Below, one piece after another: positions 44,611-52,719 of a DNA stretch of 64,000 nucleotides (its first letter is position 1; every line of letters starts with the position of its first letter). The DNA lies in assembly GCF_947072685.1 (NCBI RefSeq), contig NZ_CAMTIK010000008.1, forward strand, positions 39,795 through 103,794. The letters run 5' to 3'. The notes below the pieces were generated by a model. The model did not search any database and had not been told where the DNA came from. It saw nothing but the letters and a program-made list of their open reading frames with translations. The translations under genes were made by a program, and so were the position numbers. Source of the stretch: an uncultured Cetobacterium sp. GTDB taxonomy: Bacteria > Fusobacteriota > Fusobacteriia > Fusobacteriales > Fusobacteriaceae.

Positions 44611-45627
44611 ATGAGACTTTTATCGTATATATATTTTTTTATAACCTCAGTACGAAATTGGCTTTACGATAAAGGGTATTTCAAAATAAATGAGATACCA
44701 GATGTTGATATTTTATGTGTGGGGAATATAACTGTTGGAGGAACTGGCAAAACACCAGCGGTTCAATTTTTTGCAAAAAAGCTTATGAAAATGGGAAGAA
44801 ATGTAGCTATTGTTTCTAGAGGATATAGAGGAAAGCGAAAGGTTGAACCTTTGGTTGTTAGTGATGGAAAGAAAATATTGGCAACACCTAGAGAAAGTGG
44901 GGATGAACCATATATTCATGCTTTAAATTTAAAAATTCCTGTTATTGTGGGGAAAAATAGATATGAAGCTTGTAAATTTGCTGTAGAAAAATTTGGAGTA
45001 GATACCATTATTTTGGATGATGGATTCCAACATAGGAAACTAAAAAGAAACAGAGATATAGTCCTAATAGATGCTACAAATCCTTTTGGTTGGGGAGCAC
45101 TTCTTCCAAAAGGTACTCTTAGAGAGGATTTTAAAAAAGCAAGTGAGAGGGCAAGTGAATTTATAATAACGAAATCAGACCTTATTTCAGAAAGTGATTT
45201 AGAAACTATTAAAAGGTTTTTAAAAGTCAAGTTTAAAAAGCCAGTATCTGTGGCAAAACATGGAGTAACATCGCTCTGTGATATAAAAGGGAATGCAAAA
45301 CCATTATTTTGGGTAGCTGGGAAAAGAGTTTTATTATTTTCAGGACTTGCGAATCCACTTAATTTTGAAAAAACAGTGATATCCTTAAATCCGGCATATA
45401 TTGAAAGAGTTGATTTTATGGATCATCACAATTTTAAAGAGAAAGATTTTGAAGTAATAAAAAAAAGAGCAGAGGCAATGGATGCTGATTTTATAATAAC
45501 TACAGAGAAAGATTTAGTAAAACTTCCTAAAAATGTGAAGTTAGAAAATATTTTTGTGTTAAAAATAGAGTTTACAATGCTCGAAGATAACAGTTTAGAA
45601 GGATTTGGTGAAGTGAATGAAAAATAG
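44611..45627 (+). CDS. lpxK: Tetraacyldisaccharide 4'-kinase
   Basis: The protein has 338 residues. It has the P-loop variant CVGNITVGGTGKTPAVQFF, the VSRGYRGK and GDEPYIHALNL segments, DTIILDDGFQHRKLKRNRDI, LLPKGTLREDF and FMDHHNFKEKDFEVI. It phosphorylates the lipid A disaccharide at the 4' position at the inner membrane. It is separated from the other lpx genes by rph, rdgB and smc. Its end overlaps the next gene by 11 bases. Confidence 0.95.
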   Translation: MRLLSYIYFFITSVRNWLYDKGYFKINEIPDVDILCVGNITVGGTGKTPAVQFFAKKLMKMGRNVAIVSRGYRGKRKVEPLVVSDGKKILATPRESGDEPYIHALNLKIPVIVGKNRYEACKFAVEKFGVDTIILDDGFQHRKLKRNRDIVLIDATNPFGWGALLPKGTLREDFKKASERASEFIITKSDLISESDLETIKRFLKVKFKKPVSVAKHGVTSLCDIKGNAKPLFWVAGKRVLLFSGLANPLNFEKTVISLNPAYIERVDFMDHHNFKEKDFEVIKKRAEAMDADFIITTEKDLVKLPKNVKLENIFVLKIEFTMLEDNSLEGFGEVNEK

Positions 45628-46327
45628 GATAAAAGAAAGATTTATAAAGGTTTTAGAGAATGCGGAAATTCTTGATAAAAGAGCATATTTAACTATAGAT
45701 GGAGAGGGAAATGTAGAGAGAAAAGCTATGAACCTAACAATTCCAGCTATGGTATTTTGTCAAGATGAAACTATTTTTGAAGAAATATTAAAAATAGAAT
45801 CGAATAAAAAAGAGAGAGAAAAAGAGAAAAAAATAGATCGTCTTTCAAATCTTACTATAGATAAGTTGAAAGAAAATTTTACAAAATTAGTTGTAAAAGG
45901 TGAAGTTGAATTTGCAAAAAGATATGGAAAAGAATTAGCTTTAAGAGATTTAGAAGAGTTTAATAAGGCCCTATTCAATCTTTCGTTAATGGATAATATA
46001 GCTTTTAAAAAACCAATGATGGCACTTGCTATGAGAGAAATTTTGAAAACTATAGGTTGGGATGATAAAGTTGGATATTTAGTCATATCTTATTTTACAA
46101 AGCAAAGATATGATTTGAGTTGTTTGGAATTAGTAGAAGGTATTGAGAATAAGGATTTTGATGTTCCAGATATATTGGAGCTTATAGCTTATAAAAAAGT
46201 CTTAAATGAATATGAGTATAAAAATGAAAAAAAATATGCGGCAATGCTTTCTAAATGGAAAAATGAGACTAAAGAGCTAGCTATTTCTCCTGTAGAAAAT
46301 GAAATATTAAAGACTATTAAGTTTTAA
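45617..46327 (+). CDS. Hypothetical helical protein
   Basis: I do not recognise this 236-residue protein. It is charged, apparently cytoplasmic and mostly helical, with a lysine/glutamate-rich stretch (ESNKKEREKEKKIDRLS) that may be coiled coil. The second half has repeated helical segments (ALFNLSLMDNIAFKKPMMAL, then GYLVISYFTKQRYDLSCLEL). Its ATG lies inside the end of lpxK (11-base overlap), and the EIIA gene follows by 12 bp, so it is a fixed part of this operon. A role linked to lipid A or to the EIIA is conceivable, but nothing in the sequence shows it. Confidence 0.7.
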   Translation: MKNRIKERFIKVLENAEILDKRAYLTIDGEGNVERKAMNLTIPAMVFCQDETIFEEILKIESNKKEREKEKKIDRLSNLTIDKLKENFTKLVVKGEVEFAKRYGKELALRDLEEFNKALFNLSLMDNIAFKKPMMALAMREILKTIGWDDKVGYLVISYFTKQRYDLSCLELVEGIENKDFDVPDILELIAYKKVLNEYEYKNEKKYAAMLSKWKNETKELAISPVENEILKTIKF

Positions 46328-46339
46328 AGGGGGAAAAAG

Positions 46340-46792
46340 ATGTTGAGTTATTTTAATATAAAGATGATCAACTTTTTTGATAATAAATCGGTTTTAAAAG
46401 ATGAAATTTTAAAAATTATGGTTTCAAATATGGCTGAAAATTGTGAAGCTATTCAGGATAAAGAGGGGTTTTATTTTGAGGTTTTAGAAAGAGAAAGTGT
46501 TGGCACAACTGGAATTGGAATGGGAGTAGCTATTCCACACGCCAGAACTAATTCTGTAAAAGAGATAGTTTTAGCAATAGGAGTTTTAAAAAATCCGGTG
46601 GATTTCAATTCTTTAGATGGAGAAAAAGTTAAAATAATTGTACTTGTTGGAGCTCCCAAAGGAGAGAGTAAGAGATATTTGGAACTTCTTTCTTCACTTT
46701 CAAGAATTTTTAGAGATAAAAAAATAAGAGATAGTATCTTGGAAAGCACTACAACAGAGTGTTTAATTGAGGCAATAGCGGAGATTGTGTAG
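46340..46792 (+). CDS. Orphan PTS EIIA protein, fructose/nitrogen type (PtsN-like)
   Basis: The protein has 150 residues. The EIIA type 2 signature is GIGMGVAIPHART, with phosphorylatable His67. A later segment is KIIVLVGAPKGESKRYLELLSSLSRIF. Such stand-alone domains can be regulatory (PtsN class) or serve a fructose/mannitol permease. No permease is adjacent; neighbours are lpxK, an unknown gene and nadD, which favours a regulatory role. It is not the Crr type that a glucose IICB would use. GGGGG precedes the ATG. The stop directly abuts nadD. Confidence 0.85.
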   Translation: MLSYFNIKMINFFDNKSVLKDEILKIMVSNMAENCEAIQDKEGFYFEVLERESVGTTGIGMGVAIPHARTNSVKEIVLAIGVLKNPVDFNSLDGEKVKIIVLVGAPKGESKRYLELLSSLSRIFRDKKIRDSILESTTTECLIEAIAEIV

Positions 46793-47359
46793 ATGAAAAT
46801 AGGCATATATGGTGGAAGTTTTAATCCAATTCATAATGGGCATATATACATGGCTAGATTTATTATAAAATATTTAAATTTAGATAAATTATTTATTATT
46901 CCAGTTGGAAATCCATCCCACAGAAAAAATGTTTTAATTGATGGAGAGCTTAGAATAAAAATGTGTAAAGAAGCTTTTAAAAAAGATTCAAAGATAGAAG
47001 TTTTGAGTGTGGAAGTAGACTCGAAGGAACTTAGTTATACATACGATACATTGATTAAAATCATTTCAGAATATCCAGGGAATGAATACTTTGAAATAAT
47101 AGGAGAGGATTCTGGAGAATATTTCCATAGGTGGAAAAATTATAAAGAAATCTTAAAAAAATCAAAAGTTGTTATTTTACAAAGAGAGGGATACAAAACG
47201 AATCTTAAAGATGAAAATATTATTCAAGTGAAAAATCCATTTTTAAACTTCTCTTCAACAAGAGTTAGAGAGATGGTAAAATGCAATGAAAGTATAGATG
47301 ATATGGTGCCAAAAGGGGTTATAGAACTTATAGAAAAAAACAAATTATATAAAAAATAG
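46793..47359 (+). CDS. nadD: Nicotinate-nucleotide adenylyltransferase
   Basis: The protein has 188 residues. It shows IGIYGGSFNPIHNGHIYMAR (nucleotidyltransferase HxGH), VGNPSHRKN, EIIGEDSGEYFHRWKNYKEI and the C-terminal FSSTRVREM. It adenylates nicotinate mononucleotide in NAD synthesis, downstream of PncB. The ATG immediately follows the EIIA stop. Position 50s carry Gly-Glu-Asp where many NadD have Gly-x-Asp. The gene ends in a terminator. Confidence 0.95.
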   Translation: MKIGIYGGSFNPIHNGHIYMARFIIKYLNLDKLFIIPVGNPSHRKNVLIDGELRIKMCKEAFKKDSKIEVLSVEVDSKELSYTYDTLIKIISEYPGNEYFEIIGEDSGEYFHRWKNYKEILKKSKVVILQREGYKTNLKDENIIQVKNPFLNFSSTRVREMVKCNESIDDMVPKGVIELIEKNKLYKK

Positions 47360-47391
47360 AAAGAGGTAGCATGAAAACTACCTCTTTTGTT
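47360..47391 (+). terminator. Terminator after nadD
   Basis: AAAGAGGTAG (47360-47369) pairs with CTACCTCTTT (47378-47387) around an 8-base loop, followed by a short T-rich run. Confidence 0.8.
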
Positions 47392-47433
47392 TAATTAGGA
47401 GTCATTTTTTATATGGAAAAAATGCTTTAAATA

Positions 47434-47442
47434 TGGTAAAAT
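47434..47442 (+). promoter_or_regulatory. Extended -10 promoter of uppS
   Basis: TGGTAAAAT lies 29 bp before the uppS ATG and just after a terminator. No clear -35 was seen. Confidence 0.45.
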
Positions 47443-47470
47443 TTAGTGATTTATTGAGAGGAGATATGTA

Positions 47471-48157
47471 ATGAGTTTAGAAATACCAAATCATATAGCA
47501 ATAATTATGGACGGAAATGGGCGTTGGGCAAAGTTAAAAGGGATGCCGAGAACTTACGGACATAAGGCTGGAGCGGATACGTTGAGAAAAACACTTACTT
47601 ACTGTGGGGAGCTTGGTGTGAAGTATTTAACTGTCTATGCATTTTCTACTGAAAATTGGAAAAGAGCCAAAGAGGAAGTTGACACATTGATGTTTTTATT
47701 TAAAACTTATCTGAAAAATGAAAAAAAAACATTGATGAAAAATAATGTGAGATTTATAGTTTCTGGAAGAGAGGATGGAGTTAGCAGAGAGCTTTTAAAA
47801 GAAATTAAAAATCTTGAAGAGGAAACAAAAGGTAACACCGGAATAACACTTAATATAGCATTTAATTATGGAGGCAGAGCCGAAATCGTAGACGCTATAA
47901 ATAAGATGATAGAAAACAACGAGAGAGATGTAACAGAAAATGTTGTAGAGAAATATCTTTATAACAATTTACCTAATCCAGAGTTATTGATAAGAACAAG
48001 TGGAGAAATGAGAATTTCAAACTTTTTATTGTGGCAAATAGCTTACTCTGAGATATATGTAACAGAAACTCATTGGCCTGATTTTGATAAAAACGAACTT
48101 TTAAAGGCAATAGAGAGTTATAAAAAAAGAGATAGGCGTTTTGGAGGAGTTAAATAG
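47471..48157 (+). CDS. uppS: Undecaprenyl diphosphate synthase (isoprenyl transferase)
   Basis: The protein has 228 residues. It has the cis-prenyltransferase signature AIIMDGNGRWAKLKGMPRTY with GHKAGADTLRK, then TVYAFSTENWKR, NYGGRAEIVDA, and LLIRTSGEMRISNFLLWQIAYSE. It makes the C55 carrier for peptidoglycan and other envelope polymers. GAGAGGAG lies upstream of the ATG. The cdsA ATG begins at the base after the stop. The carrier made here would be recycled by the PopT candidate. Confidence 0.96.
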   Translation: MSLEIPNHIAIIMDGNGRWAKLKGMPRTYGHKAGADTLRKTLTYCGELGVKYLTVYAFSTENWKRAKEEVDTLMFLFKTYLKNEKKTLMKNNVRFIVSGREDGVSRELLKEIKNLEEETKGNTGITLNIAFNYGGRAEIVDAINKMIENNERDVTENVVEKYLYNNLPNPELLIRTSGEMRISNFLLWQIAYSEIYVTETHWPDFDKNELLKAIESYKKRDRRFGGVK

Positions 48158-48973
48158 ATGTTAAATAGAATATTGGTAGCTTTAGTAGGAATTCCAATTT
48201 TAGTAACAGTACTTTTAAAAGGTGGATTTTTACTATTATTATTTGTAAATTTTGTAATATTGGTTGGATTGTTTGAGTTTTATAAAATGGCAGAAATTGG
48301 TGGGAAAAAACCGGATGTAAATTTAGGATATGTAGCAGGATTAGCAATTCCAAATTTTATTTATTTTTCAAAAGCTGATAATTCAGAGATAGTTTTGATG
48401 CCGATAGTTTTACTTGCAATAGCTTTAATTGGAAAAAAAGTTTTGCAAAATAAGGTGGAAAATTCGAGTCGAGATATTGGCATAACACTTTTAGGGGTTA
48501 TTTACGTATCAGGGCTTTTCAGTCATTTGTTACTGATGAATTACTTACCCAAAGGTGGTCATTGGCTTTTAACTGTTCAAATTTTAGTTTGGGTATGTGA
48601 TTCATTTGCATACTTTGTAGGAATGGGAATAGGAAGAAAAATATTCAAAAATGGGTTTAGTGCCATAAGTCCAAAAAAGTCTATAGAGGGGTCTATCGGT
48701 GGAGTTGTTTTTACAATGGGAGCAATCTATTTAATAAACAATCAATTTCAAATATTTAGCCCTGAAACAAATAAATTTGTAGTTTTGTTGTTTGGACTTT
48801 TAATTAGTTTAATCGCTCAGATTGGAGATTTAGGTGAGTCGATGTTTAAAAGAGAGTTTAAAATAAAAGATTCAGGAAAAATTTTAGGAGAGCACGGTGG
48901 AATACTAGATCGTTTCGACAGTATGCTATTTGTAGTGCCAATAGTATATTATCTTTTAAAATTTTTTAATTAA
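48158..48973 (+). CDS. cdsA: Phosphatidate cytidylyltransferase
   Basis: The protein has 271 residues with seven or eight membrane segments. The C-terminal signature is present in SAISPKKSIEGSIGG, IGDLGESMFKREFKIKDSG and GEHGGILDRFDSMLFVVP. It makes CDP-diacylglycerol for all phospholipids, feeding PssA. It abuts uppS, as in many bacteria, and ends at a terminator. Confidence 0.95.
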   Translation: MLNRILVALVGIPILVTVLLKGGFLLLLFVNFVILVGLFEFYKMAEIGGKKPDVNLGYVAGLAIPNFIYFSKADNSEIVLMPIVLLAIALIGKKVLQNKVENSSRDIGITLLGVIYVSGLFSHLLLMNYLPKGGHWLLTVQILVWVCDSFAYFVGMGIGRKIFKNGFSAISPKKSIEGSIGGVVFTMGAIYLINNQFQIFSPETNKFVVLLFGLLISLIAQIGDLGESMFKREFKIKDSGKILGEHGGILDRFDSMLFVVPIVYYLLKFFN

Positions 48974-48978
48974 AATGA

Positions 48979-49005
48979 GGTAGCTGAAAAAGCTACCCTT
49001 TTTTT
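48979..49005 (+). terminator. Terminator after cdsA
   Basis: GGTAGCT (48979-48985) and AGCTACC (48991-48997) surround a GAAAA loop, followed by seven T. Confidence 0.88.
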
Positions 49006-49046
49006 AGCGATAGGTTCATTTATTTTAAAGATATAAGGAGATAGGT

Positions 49047-50201
49047 ATGAAAAAAATAACTATATTGGGTTCTACAGGAAGTATTGGAACAAACGCTTTA
49101 AAAGTAATAGAAGGAAAATCTGATCAATTTGAAGTTTTAGGAATATCTGGTTATTCAAATTTAGATCTACTTTTAGAGCAGATAGAAAAATTTAATCCAG
49201 AATATATTTGTATTGGGGACAAAAAAAAGGCAGATATACTGAAGTCTAAATATCCACAGAAAAAAATTTATTTTGGAGATGAAGGATTGAAAGCTATGGG
49301 TGCTTTAGATGAGGCGGATATAGTTTTAACAGCAATAAGTGGAGCGGTAGGAATAGAAGCGACTGTAGAAGCTATAAAAAAAGAAAAAAGAATTGCTTTA
49401 GCTAATAAAGAAACAATGGTTGCAGCAGGAGAATATATAAATAAACTTTTGAAAAAATATCCGAAAGCAGAGATAATTCCTGTAGATAGTGAGCACTCAG
49501 CACTTTTTCAAAGTATGCAAGGGAGTGGAAAAGAGGAGGTTCAAACACTTATAATAACAGCAAGTGGAGGAACTTTTAGAGGAAAAACATTGGAAGAATT
49601 AAAAGACGTCAGCGTAGAGCAAGCTTTAAAACATCCAAATTGGGCAATGGGAAAAAAAATAACAATTGATTCATCAACTCTTGTAAATAAAGGGTTAGAA
49701 GTTATAGAGGCTCATATGCTGTTTGGAATAGATTATGAAAATATAGAGGTGTTGGTACACCCTCAAAGCATAATTCATTCGATGGTTGAGTTTAAAGATA
49801 GTTCAATCATAGCTCAAATAGGAGTACCGGACATGAAATTACCAATTCAATACTCTTTTACTTATCCAAATAGAGAAAGTAATGTGGTCTTTGAAAGACT
49901 GAATTTAAAAAAATTGAAGGAATTAACTTTTTCTCAGTTAGACAATGATGTTTTTAAAGGTGTTCAATTAGCATTTAGAGCTGGAAAAATAGGGAAAACA
50001 ATGCCATGTGTTTTTAATTCTGCCAACGAGATTGCAGTAGAATTGTTTTTAAAAGGAAAGATAAAGTTTTTAGAGATATATGAAATCATAGAAAGTGCAA
50101 TGGATAAACATCAAGTTGAAGAGATTGAGAATCTTGAAATAATAAAAAAAGTAGATAAAGAAACAAGGAAGTGGGCATATGAAAATTACGGAAGAGATTA
50201 A
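49047..50201 (+). CDS. dxr: 1-deoxy-D-xylulose 5-phosphate reductoisomerase
   Basis: The protein has 384 residues. It has the NADPH-binding [54 protein letters not shown] and the [19 protein letters not shown] region. It makes 2-C-methyl-erythritol 4-phosphate in the non-mevalonate isoprenoid pathway, which feeds UppS. AAGGAG precedes the ATG. Its last 23 bases overlap the next gene. Confidence 0.97.
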   Translation: MKKITILGSTGSIGTNALKVIEGKSDQFEVLGISGYSNLDLLLEQIEKFNPEYICIGDKKKADILKSKYPQKKIYFGDEGLKAMGALDEADIVLTAISGAVGIEATVEAIKKEKRIALANKETMVAAGEYINKLLKKYPKAEIIPVDSEHSALFQSMQGSGKEEVQTLIITASGGTFRGKTLEELKDVSVEQALKHPNWAMGKKITIDSSTLVNKGLEVIEAHMLFGIDYENIEVLVHPQSIIHSMVEFKDSSIIAQIGVPDMKLPIQYSFTYPNRESNVVFERLNLKKLKELTFSQLDNDVFKGVQLAFRAGKIGKTMPCVFNSANEIAVELFLKGKIKFLEIYEIIESAMDKHQVEEIENLEIIKKVDKETRKWAYENYGRD

Positions 50202-50883
50202 AAAAGGAAAATTAATAGTTATAGAAGGGACAGATTCTAGCGGGAAAGAAACTCAAACAAATATATTATTTGAAAAATTAAAAGAAAATATGAGTGAGTC
50301 AACAAAAATTAGAAAGATATCTTTTCCTAACTATGAGAGCCCAGCTTGTGCTCCAGTAAAGATGTACCTTGCAGGAGAGTTTGGAACAGATGCAGAAAAA
50401 GTAAATCCGTATCCAGTATCGACAATGTATGCAATAGATAGATATGCTTCATTTAAAACAGATTGGGGTAAATTCTATAATGAAGGCGGAGTTGTAGTCA
50501 CAGACAGGTATGTTACATCTAATATGGTTCATCAAGCGTCCAAGATAGATAATAAAATAGAGAAAGAAAATTATCTAAAGTGGTTAGAGGATTTAGAGTA
50601 TGAAAAAATGGAGATACCTAGACCAGATTTAGTTATATTTTTAAACATGCCAACAGAGATAGCGGAAGAACTTATGGCAAAAAGAAAAAATAAAATAACA
50701 GGTGAAGATAAAAAAGATATTCATGAAAAAAACAGTGAGTATTTGAGAAAGTCACATAGAAATGCATGTGAAATTTCAGTTAAGTATTCTTGGGCTGAGG
50801 TTAAATGTGTTAAAAGTAATAGATTGAAAAGCATAGAGGAAATATCAGAAGAGATATATTCTCTTGTAGCTGAGATATTATAG
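50179..50883 (+). CDS. tmk: Thymidylate kinase family protein, long form
   Basis: The protein has 234 residues, about 20 longer than typical. The P-loop is [13 protein letters not shown], followed by [27 protein letters not shown] (DRY motif) and [19 protein letters not shown], then a basic LID-like [18 protein letters not shown]. It phosphorylates dTMP to dTDP. The ATG lies inside the end of dxr, with AAGGAAG upstream. The SSGKETQ P-loop form is seen in related anaerobes. It is 11 bp before the site-2 protease. Confidence 0.85.
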   Translation: MKITEEIKKGKLIVIEGTDSSGKETQTNILFEKLKENMSESTKIRKISFPNYESPACAPVKMYLAGEFGTDAEKVNPYPVSTMYAIDRYASFKTDWGKFYNEGGVVVTDRYVTSNMVHQASKIDNKIEKENYLKWLEDLEYEKMEIPRPDLVIFLNMPTEIAEELMAKRKNKITGEDKKDIHEKNSEYLRKSHRNACEISVKYSWAEVKCVKSNRLKSIEEISEEIYSLVAEIL

Positions 50884-50894
50884 GGGGAGGAAAG

Positions 50895-51923
50895 ATGGAT
50901 ATACTAATAGCGCTATTATTACTAGGAGTAATAATATTTATACATGAATTGGGGCATTTCTTAGCAGCGAGATTATTTAAAATGCCAGTATCAGAGTTTT
51001 CATTAGGAATGGGACCGGAATTATACTCATACTACACAGGGAAAACATTATATTCGATAAGAATAATTCCAATTGGTGGATTTGTAAATATAGATGGAAT
51101 GGAAGTTGATAGTAAAGTTGAGAATGGTTTTAATAGTAAACCACCACTTGCTAGATTTGTAGTTCTTTTTGCAGGAGTATTTATGAACTTTTTAATGGCT
51201 TTACTCGTTGTTGTTGGAATTACTTTTACAACAGGTCAAGCAATTCAAAATACATCTCCTGTGGTTGGAAATATTTTAAAAGATGCAAATTCAGCCAAAG
51301 TTTTAAAAGAAAATGATTTGATCAAATCGATAGACGGGATAAGTATTAGTAGCTGGAAAGATATAGGCGAGACAATAACTAAAGAATCAAAAGGAAGAGA
51401 TATTTTAGACATTGTTGTTGAAAGAGATGGGAAAAACTTAGAACTTTCGGTTCCCTTGACAAAATTTGAAGAGAACAAACCATTAATAATGGGGATTGTA
51501 CCTGAATATACATTTAAAAGATATAGTTTCACAGATGGAATGGGAGCGTCATTTAAAATATTTACAGGTATTTTCAAAGATACATTGGGTGGAATAAAGA
51601 TGTTGGTAACTGGAAAAGTTAAGGCCAAGGATATAAGTGGACCAGTAGGGATTGTAAAGGTTGTTGGAGATGCAAGTAAAAGTGGAAGTTCAGGTATTTT
51701 GGTTTGGTTACTTGTTATTTTATCTATAAATGTAGGAATATTCAATCTTTTACCATTTCCAGCTTTGGATGGTGGAAGAATTATATTTGTGATTTTAGAA
51801 CTTTTAGGAATAAAGGTTGATAAAAAATTAGAAGAAAAACTTCATATGGTGGGAATGTTAATATTATTTGGACTTATAATATTTGCAACAGCAAATGATG
51901 TCTTTAATATTATTAAGTTTTAA
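50895..51923 (+). CDS. rseP: RseP/RasP-type site-2 intramembrane metalloprotease
   Basis: The protein has 342 residues. The zinc site HELGH (residues 17-21) lies in the first membrane segment. A PDZ domain follows in the middle (PVVGNILKDANSAKVLKEND, LIKSIDGISISSW). The second metal site is NLLPFPALDGGRIIFVI. It cleaves membrane-bound anti-sigma factors or leftover signal peptides. GGGGGAGG precedes the ATG. The dxr-tmk-rseP order resembles the dxr-rseP neighbourhood common in bacteria. A TetR regulator follows by 14 bp. Confidence 0.93.
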   Translation: MDILIALLLLGVIIFIHELGHFLAARLFKMPVSEFSLGMGPELYSYYTGKTLYSIRIIPIGGFVNIDGMEVDSKVENGFNSKPPLARFVVLFAGVFMNFLMALLVVVGITFTTGQAIQNTSPVVGNILKDANSAKVLKENDLIKSIDGISISSWKDIGETITKESKGRDILDIVVERDGKNLELSVPLTKFEENKPLIMGIVPEYTFKRYSFTDGMGASFKIFTGIFKDTLGGIKMLVTGKVKAKDISGPVGIVKVVGDASKSGSSGILVWLLVILSINVGIFNLLPFPALDGGRIIFVILELLGIKVDKKLEEKLHMVGMLILFGLIIFATANDVFNIIKF

Positions 51924-51937
51924 AGGGGGCTTACAAA

Positions 51938-52552
51938 GTGGTATTAACTAAGAGAGAACGAATTAAAAGAATAGCTACTATACTCTTTGCTGCAAATGGA
52001 ATAAGAAATACAAAAATAGAGGATATTGCTAATGTTTTAGGAATGGCAAAAGGTGGATTTTATTATTATTTTAAAAGTAAAGAAGAGCTTTTAGAAGAAA
52101 TAATGGACAATTCAGTGATAAGTAGAAGAGAATTTTTAAAAGAGGTTGGAGATTTGGATGTTTCATTTGAAAAAAAATTGAAAATGATAATATCAAGAAG
52201 ATTAAATTTAAGAGACGACAGATACAATCTGTTTCTTTTTGCTAAAATTTATGAAAATGGAGAGATTAACTTAACTTATGATGACTATATGAAAAGAGAT
52301 ATAATCTTTGGTGAGTTTTTAAATAGTAATAAAGATAATATTAAAGAGAAATATAGAGATCAAATTGAAAAAATACGTTGTATCTTAAGTTCATCACTGA
52401 CAACACTTTTATTATTTTTAATCAATCAGACAGGAGTTAAGGTAACAGGTGAAGAAAGTTATAGAAAAATGATTGAAAAATATCTGTCGATAGACATAGA
52501 TAAAGAGATAGAGATATTTTATAACCTATTTTTAAAGGAAATTGTAAAATAA
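51938..52552 (+). CDS. TetR-family transcriptional regulator
   Basis: The protein has 204 residues. The N-terminal helix-turn-helix is typical: RIATILFAANGIRNTKIEDI, then ANVLGMAKGGFYYYFKSKEELLEEI. The C-terminal ligand domain is not recognised. The start is GTG, with AAAGGGGG upstream at a rather long spacing. It is 14 bp after the protease gene, so it may be co-transcribed with it. The target is unknown. Confidence 0.88.
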   Translation: MVLTKRERIKRIATILFAANGIRNTKIEDIANVLGMAKGGFYYYFKSKEELLEEIMDNSVISRREFLKEVGDLDVSFEKKLKMIISRRLNLRDDRYNLFLFAKIYENGEINLTYDDYMKRDIIFGEFLNSNKDNIKEKYRDQIEKIRCILSSSLTTLLLFLINQTGVKVTGEESYRKMIEKYLSIDIDKEIEIFYNLFLKEIVK

Positions 52553-52652
52553 AAGTAAAAAAAATTAAAGGAAAAAAATAAAATTGTTAGAAACTAATGT
52601 TTAGACTGACACTGTTTGAAATAATTTTGAACAGAATTTTTTTAAAAAAGTC

Positions 52653-52681
52653 TTGAAAAATAACAAAATATCAATTATAAT
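52653..52681 (+). promoter_or_regulatory. Sigma-70 promoter of the NtrC-like gene
   Basis: TTGAAA (52653-52658), a 17-bp spacer and TATAAT (52676-52681) form a near-consensus promoter 39 bp before the ATG. Confidence 0.8.
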
Positions 52682-52719
52682 ACATTGTTAACGAAAATAG
52701 AAAACAGGAGGAGTTAAGG

